A stretch of DNA of 64,000 nt from Ceraceosorus guamensis (Eukaryota; Basidiomycota; Exobasidiomycetes; Ceraceosorales; Ceraceosoraceae), in the NCBI RefSeq assembly GCF_003144195.1, contig NW_020290067.1, positions 21,130 through 85,129 of the forward strand, in the 5' to 3' direction. Below are positions 56,801 through 64,000 of the stretch, one piece after another (the stretch's first letter is position 1; each line of letters begins with the position of its first letter). The position numbers were made by a program, and so were the translations under genes. Under the pieces are notes generated by a model. The model was not told the origin of the DNA and made no database searches. It worked only from the letters and a program-made list of their open reading frames with translations.

Positions 56801-57987
56801 TCCCCGCTACCCAATCGCGCGTCGCTCGTCCGACAACCGATGAGGATCTTCATCTGTGCTTGGCAACCGGGCCGGATGAAGAGGCTTTACTGCTGCTGGA
56901 ACAGGATGAAGAGGCTTCGGAGGATGTAGCAGACCTCAGAAAATTGATGGAGAAGGCGCAGGAGCTGGTGGATGACGGACAAAGGACACATTTCTTCAAC
57001 GTTCGAAACGTCGCTGTAGATGCTGGAGCCTTCGATTTCGAGCTGCGAAAGTCTCATCATTGGATCCTCAATTCCTTCTTTCTAAGACCCCTTGCCAGAC
57101 CGATTGTTCGGCTGGTCCTTCAACGAGTCGTAGCTGCGCTCATCGAAGACACGTTTGAAAGGGCGGATAAGCAAGCTTGGGACTTGCATGTTCGCGCTAC
57201 AAGACTTGCCAGATCTCGCGAGGGTACGAGCAGCGAGGGAAAAGCGGAATGGATGGATTATGTGCGCGTATTGATGGACAACAAAGCTGGCAAGAGTAGG
57301 GCGAGGAGAAGACTGGAGCGCAAGAGGAGGGAGTTGATGCAAAGGAGACAGGAGAGAGAAAAGGACAGACAGAGGCGTGAGGAAGAAGAGCTAGCGCGGC
57401 GGAGCGAGCAGCAGGAAAGAAGAGAGATAGAAGGAGGGCAGCGCACTGAGAATCGCCAGACTCGACAGCTACGTAAAGGACAAACGATGCGCGTCACCCC
57501 GACTGTGAGTAGAAGGAACGCTGCAGTCGCGCGCGTGATTGTACACTCATCTGCTGACTAGAAACACGCTGCGCGATCTTCCTCGTCATTCCGACTTGAC
57601 TCACAGGCGCTGATCAAATCGGACACATCGGGCTCGTATGCTCTTTCGGTCGGTCTAGCACCTCGTCTTCTCGCTCCTCATAAGCGAGGTCCATCGACGA
57701 AGCGCACGGATCTGCGCGACGATCTAGTGCAGCAGAATTGGAAATCTCTGGGTCAAAGACCGGTCGAGCAAGCCAGAGAAGGTTGGGAAGAAGCGGCGGA
57801 GGAGACGGACTTGCTGTTGCCTTTCAGGACTGCCCAAGAGCAGGTGGATAATGTCAGAGGAATGGCGAAGGAGGTCAAACGTGGGAATGAGAGGATCAGA
57901 AGGGAGGAGCGGCAGATTGACGCGCGGCAAGAGTCTTCTGCCCCAACTGCGTCGAAGGGATGGAAGACGGACTTGTTTGATCTGTAA
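53853..57987 (+). CDS. HAM1-like protein (fungal N- and C-terminal HAM1-like domains)
   Basis: Exons 53853..54606, 54680..54800, 54906..55018, 55110..56188, 56268..56352, 56428..56535, 56705..57504 and 57607..57987 give 1146 aa, with every junction in phase. It is long and helical with low-complexity linkers, including a His-Glu repeat (54321-54351) and an Asp-rich stretch (~55750-55790). The region from ARRQTLEGLAGGKSLHPIVD through ALTEKLRALLRDFVELINKR, then VDDIRIPALNLIPEHVGLSL, GFRLGIEDVSFWVEEK and FFNVRNVAVDAGAFDFELRK, matches the large fungal HAM1-like proteins, whose molecular role is not settled. I chose the acceptor at 56704 because EEKAWFAYRESALLDLGLW continues the family pattern; an acceptor at 56602 is also in frame and would add about 34 residues rich in Cys. 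A charged coiled tail follows. Confidence 0.78.
54321..54351 (+). repeat. In-frame CATGAG repeat (His-Glu)
   Basis: About five CATGAG units encode a His-Glu run in the N-terminal linker of the HAM1-like protein. Confidence 0.9.
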
Positions 57988-58373
57988 TTGTATGCCACTG
58001 CTTGAGAAGCATCACTCGAGAAAGAATTTCTCGGATTGCGACCTGTCGCTCGTTTCTGAGGTTGCGAGGGAGCAGCACTACATTTGTTCATAAAAGCGAG
58101 GCATCATAATGCAAAAGCACCTTCAGTTGGCCAAGATGGGTGCGTCGCATCTTCTCGGCCGAGAATATTTCGAGGTGGGCGGAGAATGTGCGCAGATTAG
58201 ACGCGCGACTTTACGAAAAATTGCCGCAAGCCGCCACCATCCTTCTTGAGCCGCTTTTGACGTGCAGGCAGGGTCCTCCACCCAACGTCCAACGTCCAAC
58301 AAGCAACTCGCTACGGACTCACCTTTCGTCGTAGACTGCTCCCTGTATACCTACATCCAATCGGAGGAGGAGA
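57988..58373. other. Intergenic region HAM1-like / Rrg9-like
   Basis: 386 bases between two genes on the same strand. No repeat or gene seen; it should contain the terminator of one and the promoter of the other. Confidence 0.6.
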
Positions 58374-60321
58374 ATGCGCGGTGCACAATCCGCACGAGCG
58401 CTAAGCGGCTGCGCCTTTCACGTCGAACGATGCTCCTGGTCCGCTCGCTCGCGCTGCTTGCGCAGCATCGCGCAAAGCTCCGAGCCGTCGACCAGCAGCA
58501 CATCAGTACTTCCAGCAAGCTCTGCCAGGTATAGCGACCGGCGTTATTTCGTCGGCTCGCCCAGCGCTCGTCTACCTCGAGCCCTTCCGCCCGGACGCAG
58601 AGGTGGCCTGACCTCTGCAGACGTGAGCAGAGAAGACGATGCGGAGGAGGAGGAACTCGAAGCTTCTGAACAAGCTGGGGAAGTGAAGGCTGGTCAGATG
58701 GAAATGGAACAGTCTGCGGATCTGCCTTGGTTCTTGCAGGCTGCACCAGTAGAGCAAGAGCAGATCGTCGAGGAGGCAGAGACGCCGGACATGCACTCGG
58801 AAGAGCGAGCACGTTTGCGCCAGAGACGAGATGCGCAGATCGCGCAGCTGCCTTCTCAATTGCGTGGCTTGCGCGATGTGATACTCGAAAGCCCTTATGC
58901 TCGAAGACTTGTCGATGATGATGGTGCGGAAATGTCACGCGATGCACCCATCGACCGTCCTTTTCGCTTCATTCATGCCAAACACCTCGACGAAGAGAGC
59001 TGGACGGAATGGATCGTGATTGTGGAGGTGGACACGACAACGGGAGGTGCGGTCACGGGCTTGGCCAGGACAGCTGGAGAGTTTGTAAGTCTTGCTTCGT
59101 CCGACCAGGTTTCAATTTCACTCAACGCGATTCAGGCTCAAGTGAGACTCTTTTGCTGCCACGCAGCTTTCGCACACGCGGCCGCCTGCTTTCCAAAAAT
59201 CCGCACTGGATGCGTTAGGAGCTTTTAGGGACGCAAGTCCCAGAAAGAAAGGGCAGTTGCGCGAAGATCAAGATGAGGAGTCCCCGCCGGCTGCGAACGA
59301 CCCTTCGCTGCGACCAAAGGGCGTCCCTCGCATCTCTTGGGCTGCGGGCAGAGAGCTGCCTTCGTGGGAGATCACACGCCGTTCGCTCGCGGCGCGCGCC
59401 GCCAAGGCGGATGCTGAAGACGAAGAGTCATCGTTGGCATGGCAACCTCGACGAATCATCTCTCGCGAAGCGCAAGATGGATTGAAGATGCTGGCGGAGA
59501 ACGATCCGCAGCTCTGGACCGCCGAGACGCTGGCTGCTCAATTTAGAATCTCGAAAGATGCTGTGAGGAGGATTTTGAATAGCAAGTGGAAAGTGTCTAG
59601 AGAGGTTAGGGAACGACAAGATCGCAGAGCGAGGGAGAGGGAGGAGGCTAGAAAGGAAGCCTTTTTCGGCAAGAATCGAGAGCAGGAAGAAATGGAGGCA
59701 ATTAGGAGAGCGCTAGATGCTGGATCTCTAGGGGGCGGCGACGCTCCGGGTGTTCTGGAGGGTCGAGAAGAAGTGCTGGAAGAGGAGCAGGATGGTCTGG
59801 AGCTGGGCCAAGACAGCAGGGTTCGCGGCAACGCAGACGAGGAAGCACTTTCACCTTCCATCTTTGATAATATGCCAGAGTTCCGGCATCCATTGCGACC
59901 GCGACGGAGAAAACCGGTGGTCAAGGTGACATACGAGGGTATTCCCACTGGTCCAGGAACAGACGGCTCTGGCGGAGGAGGAGGTCTGACCAAAGCGCAA
60001 GCGCGCCGTGCGGCTAGACAACAGCGCGGAGAGGGAGATTGGGTGCTTGTGGATGCTGGATGGTGCGTGGTGCACGTCATGACGAGCAACAGCCGAGCTA
60101 GATGGGACTTGGAAAGGAGATGGAACAAGGCTTCCAAAGCTTTGGAGAAGGGCGGTGCGTCGGATCTGGCTGGGGAAGGGGAAGAGGCGGATCCTGCGGT
60201 GGCGGAGATGAACAAGACCAAACACAGGTCTAGAGTGGGAAAGAGGTACAGCTTGAATGAGCACAGAAGAGCAGCCACGCCGGATCGTTCGAGCAGGTCG
60301 ACGGAAGGAGCGTGGAGGTGA
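58374..60321 (+). CDS. Rrg9/neugrin-like mitochondrial protein with a long N-terminal domain
   Basis: Exons 58374..59084 and 59167..60321 give 621 aa. The neugrin/Rrg9 core is at ~350-400: LWTAETLAAQFRISKDAVRR then ILNSKWKVSREVRERQDRR, preceded by PSWEITRRSLAARAAKADAE. Rrg9 is needed for respiratory growth and mitochondrial DNA maintenance in yeast; neugrin acts on mitochondrial 16S rRNA in animals. The N-terminus (MRGAQSARALSGCAFHVERC) is Arg/Ser/Ala-rich, a plausible presequence. Residues ~160-237 form a separate conserved-looking block (RLVDDDGAEMSRDAPIDRPF, EWIVIVEVDTTTGGAVTGLA) that I cannot name. The join TAGEF to LSHTRPPAFQKSALDALGAF reads as one protein, so I treat it as one gene. The C-terminus has an Arg/Lys-rich segment with a DWVLVDAGWCVVHVMT-like patch. 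Confidence 0.75.
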
Positions 60322-60984
60322 ACAGCAATGTGAATGCTCCTACAGATTGATCTCGCTTCCGTCTGTGCAAGCCATACCTACGACGTCTACGTGACTAGAA
60401 AGTCATTCATCAAACCTCTGAAGTTTGTGCCCTGTGAGCGATGGCCCTTTTGACTACTATTTAGATCGTGAGCAAATTGATCTGCCTCGCAAGTCAAGAG
60501 TCACGAGTCAAGAGTCAAACTGCGCGGTGTTCTGATTCGACGCCGACACGTAGCAGATATGTCACGTGAGCGTCAAGGACCGTGCTACCCGCGCCGCGTA
60601 TGTGTGCTCAACGCGTTGGACGCGTCACGCGTAAATTGATGTGACGCGTTGGGACGCGTGCTGCTAGTTCGTGCGGGCGGTGAAGAGAGAAGAGATGCTG
60701 TGCACACGCAGAGGTATCGAGAGCGGGAAGCAGCAGGCTGGCAGGCTGCACGCGTGGCTCGGAGTGTAGGTTGTGCAGCAGATGTTCGACGAGCGGGCCA
60801 AGCAAGCTCTTTCTGCTTTCGACACTTGCTTCCCCCACCATCGCTCTCCTCTCACACGATATGCAAAAAGGTCATCGCAGCCTATCGAGAAAGTCGCGAG
60901 CAGTAATCCCCTCGATTCATCCATCTCCACCTTTGGGAACACGACGCAAGCGCGCTGATCGAAGACGCCGACATTGCAGTGGAA
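60322..60984. other. Intergenic region / MCM7 promoter
   Basis: 660 bases. AAGAGTCACGAGTCAAGAGTC units lie at 60497-60520, then the ACGCGT cluster at 60611-60659. No gene is supported; minus-strand open frames here are shadows. Confidence 0.6.
60611..60659. promoter_or_regulatory. Five ACGCGT (MCB-type) boxes upstream of MCM7
   Basis: ACGCGT occurs at 60611, 60620, 60627, 60644 and 60654, some 325-375 bases before the MCM7 start codon. ACGCGT is the MluI cell-cycle box bound by MBF (Mbp1/Swi6) in yeasts, which drives S-phase genes including MCMs. Five exact copies of a six-base palindrome in 49 bases are far beyond chance. Confidence 0.75.
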
Positions 60985-63969
60985 ATGGCATCCACAGGCC
61001 CCATCCTGCCGGTCGTCAACCTTCAGATCAATTACGATGAGGAGCGAGGTGAGTCGAGTCGCAACGTGAATGCATCTGGCCACGACTATACGCATGCGCT
61101 GACCCACATCCTGCTGCCCACGCACGCACACGACAGCAAACATCAAAGACTTTTTGACTCATTTCAAAGGACCTGTACCTGCGCTTCGAGCATCCAGCAG
61201 CGTGGTCAAGGAGCCGGACACGGACGATGAAGATGCTGATGGTGATGCTGAAGGTGATGCAGACCTGGAAGATGGATTCGGAGAGCTGGACATTGCCCCG
61301 GGTGCTCGAACGACGCGTGGCAGAGGTCGGAATGCCAGCAGCCTCAAGTACAAGGAGCAATTAGTGAGTCAGGTTGGTCGGTGATGGATCGCAACGGGCG
61401 ACACTGCTTCGGCTCGCTGATGAACCCCTGGCACGATTTGTTCCTCAGCAACGCATCTGCAATCGGCAACAAGATGCGCTCGTCATTGACGTTGCTGATG
61501 TCCACAAGGTGAGTGAGCGCACTACACCCTTCAGCTCGACTCGCCCTCACCAGTGCTGACGTGCACTTCGATTCTGTACGCTGCAGCATCGTTTCACGCA
61601 CAACCAGGAGAAGGGCACCAAACTCGCCATCGCCATGACCGGTAATGCGCACCGCTTCATCGAGCTCTTCAGCGAAGTGGTCGACTCGGAATTGAAGAAC
61701 ATGGTTCCTGCCGAAGGGATCGACTATCGAACAGACGTGCTGGATGTGATCATGGAGCAGCGCATCGAACGCAACTCCAGAGTGGAACAAGGTCTGAGCA
61801 TGCAGCAGCCCGAGGATGGCGAGGATGAGGATGGTGGCGAAGCTCCTGCTCAGGATGAAGAGCCGCCTTTCCCACCTGCTCTGCTGCGAAGGTACAACTT
61901 GTACCTCAAACCCGCCAACACTCACCACAGCCGCAGAGTGACCGGCGACGATGCCACTTCCTCTTCCTCGTCCGGCACGCTGGCAGTGCGAGCAGTCAGA
62001 GGCGCACATCTGGGCAAGCTCATCACGGTCCGCGGCATCGTCACGCGAGTCAGCGAAGTCAAGCCTTTCCTTTTGGTCGACGCGTACTCTTGCGACCAGT
62101 GCGGCGCAGAAATCTTTCAAGAGGTCAATGGAAGAGCATATCTGCCATTGGACAAGTGCCCCTCGAAGAGATGCATGATGAATCGCACGAGAGGCGTACT
62201 GCATCAGCAGACCCGAGCAAGCAAATTCACCAGCTTTCAAGAGGTCAAGGTGCAAGAGATGGCGGATCAAGTGCCCGTGGGTCATATCCCGCGAAGCATG
62301 ACCATTCACCTCTATGGCCCATTGACGCGCTCTCTGAATCCTGGAGATGTGGCAGACATTGCAGGTGTCTTTTTGCCCACGCCTTATACTGGCTTCAAGG
62401 CTGTCCGCGCTGGTCTACTCACAGACACGTATCTCGACGCCCAGCATGTCACTCAACTCAAGAAGCAGTACGAAGCTATGGAGTTGACGCCAGAGATGAG
62501 CGAGCGCATTTCTGCTCTCAAGGACGATCCTGCTCTCTATGCCAAGCTGGCCGCGAGCATCGCCCCGGAAATCTACGGACATGAAGACGTTAAAAAGTGC
62601 CTTCTGCTGCTCCTAGTAGGCGGTGTCACCAAGTCTGTGGGCGACGGCATGAAGATCAGAGGCGACATTAACGTCTGCTTGATGGGTGATCCTGGTGTGG
62701 CCAAGTCGCAGCTACTGAAGTACATCAGCAAGGTCGCACCGCGAGGCGTCTACACGACTGGACGGGGAAGCTCCGGCGTCGGTCTGACCGCCGCTGTCAT
62801 GCGTGATCCGGTGACCGAAGAGATGGTCCTCGGTGAGTGTTGCGCAGAGCGCTCGAGTCGCGCAAATGAATGCTGATTGTTGACGAATCCGAACTGTAGA
62901 GGGCGGTGCGCTGGTCCTGGCGGACAACGGAATCGCGTGCATCGATGAATTCGACAAGATGGACGAGTCTGATCGGACAGCCATCCACGAAGTCATGGAG
63001 CAGCAGACGATCAGCATCAACAAGGCAGGAATTTCCACCACGCTGAACGCCAGAACTTCTATTCTAGCAGCTGCAAACCCTCTGTATGGACGATACAATC
63101 CTCGCATATCGCCCGTCGACAACATCAATCTGCCAGCGGCTCTGCTGAGTCGTTTTGATGTGCTGTTCCTCATCCTCGACACGCCCAGCAGGGAGGACGA
63201 TGAACGATTGGCTCAGCACGTCTCTTATGTTCACATGAATAGCGAGCATCCCCCGCTGGAGCACGAGCCGCTGGATGCCAACGTGATGCGCCATTACATT
63301 GCGCTGGCGAGGCAAAAGCGACCAACGGTGCCGCGCGTGGTGAGCGAGTATGTGGTTGGAGCTTACGTCAAGCTGCGAGCTCAAGGAGCAGAGGAAGAGG
63401 CAAAGGAGCAAGCCTACTCGTACACTTCTGCCAGGACATTGCTGGGCGTGCTTCGCCTTTCGCAAGCGCTTGCCAGGCTCCGATTTGCGGATAGCGTGGA
63501 TGTGGCGGATGTGGATGAGGCGCTGCGATTGATGGATGTGAGCAAGGCCAGTCTGCACGCTGATGGGCGCAAGCGGGCGGGCGAAGAGTGGGGCGATTCG
63601 ACGCCGATCAGCAAGATTTACAGGATCATTCGCGATATGGCTTTGGCTCAGGGCGCTGCGGAGAGGGAAGAAGCGATGCAGAGGCAGAAGAGATCTAACA
63701 GAAGACCTATGGCCAGCACGGGCAGGTTGGGAAGAGGACCGGCGGGAGAAAGAGGGGATGATGGGCAAGATATGGATGTGGACGATGATGAGGTTGCGGA
63801 TGCGACGTACAGGGATGCGGACAATGCGCCGGGCGAACTGCAGATGAGGGATGTGAGGGCTAGGATCTTGGCTGGTGGATGGGTGGAGGATCAGTTGCAG
63901 GAATGCATCAACGAGTACTCTGACCTGGGCGTCTTGCAGGTCATCGGCAATCGTTTGACCTTCTTGTAG
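60985..63969 (+). CDS. MCM7: MCM2-7 helicase subunit Mcm7
   Basis: Exons 60985..61048, 61137..61363, 61449..61508, 61587..62832 and 62900..63969 give 888 aa. Mcm7 is a motor subunit of the replicative helicase. The zinc finger lies at ~285-312 ([10 protein letters not shown]...CPSKRC). Walker A is GDPGVAKSQ at ~482, Walker B CIDEFDK at ~544, and the arginine finger SRFDVLF at ~615. [20 protein letters not shown] and [20 protein letters not shown] are Mcm7-type. The N-terminal half has an acidic insertion (61205-61280) and a second one (61810-61870). The C-terminal winged-helix region ends in [15 protein letters not shown], with a Met/Asp-rich linker before it. The start is the first ATG in frame; exon 1 encodes 21 residues. 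The promoter carries a cluster of MCB boxes. Confidence 0.97.
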
Positions 63970-64000
63970 AATCTTTGGCTCTGGCACCCACCCCCCCCCC
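63970..64000. other. Right end of window
   Basis: Only 31 bases after MCM7, ending in a C run (63987-64000) that may mark an assembly gap or continue into a homopolymer. Confidence 0.6.

Overview
This is nuclear DNA of a basidiomycete fungus. Almost every gene is broken by short introns (about 50-200 bases) with GTGAGT-type donors and CAG/TAG acceptors. Gene content is fungal (squalene synthase, ALG9, Rrg9/neugrin-like, HAM1-like and PXA-only proteins) and the bases are GC-rich. The smut lineage (Ustilaginomycotina) is my best guess, from overall style and from intergenic arrays of GAGTC/TCGTGA-like motifs; I hold that placement loosely. No tRNA, rRNA, CRISPR array or intact transposon was seen.

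Layout. 1-12.6 kb: end of an MDR oxidoreductase (+, cut by the left edge), squalene synthase ERG9 (-), mannosyltransferase ALG9 (+), condensin SMC4 (-). 14.4-15.0 kb: a small three-exon gene for a very cysteine-rich protein. 16.6-25.7 kb: three tandem, diverged paralogues (copies A, B, C) of an RNA-recognition-motif protein with a 19-base first exon, a second conserved domain, a coiled coil cut by a phase-0 intron, and in A and B an Arg/Ser-rich tail. Copy A has three in-frame stops. 26.5-34.1 kb: eIF1A, CDC45 and YJU2 (all +). 34.4-42.1 kb: an unusually long mitochondrial uL23m (-), ATP synthase epsilon (+), a SAM methyltransferase (-) and proteasome alpha1 SCL1 (-). 43.1-49.8 kb: GINS subunit PSF1 (+), an unrecognised 210-aa protein (+), a short-chain dehydrogenase (+) and a PXA-domain protein (-). 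51.3-64.0 kb: an FAD monooxygenase, a HAM1-like protein, an Rrg9/neugrin-like protein and MCM7 (all +).

How the genes relate. Fungi do not use operons, and most neighbours serve unrelated housekeeping roles. Two groupings stand out. CDC45, PSF1 and MCM7 belong to the three parts of the replicative CMG helicase and lie within 35 kb, with SMC4 upstream; MCM7 has five ACGCGT (MCB-type) boxes in about 50 bases of its promoter. The RRM triplet sits in the most gene-poor stretch and is the best candidate for something undescribed. Exon coordinates were read by eye from splice signals and frame continuity; every complete spliced gene listed adds up to an open frame (copy A apart from its three stops), but none is confirmed by transcript data.
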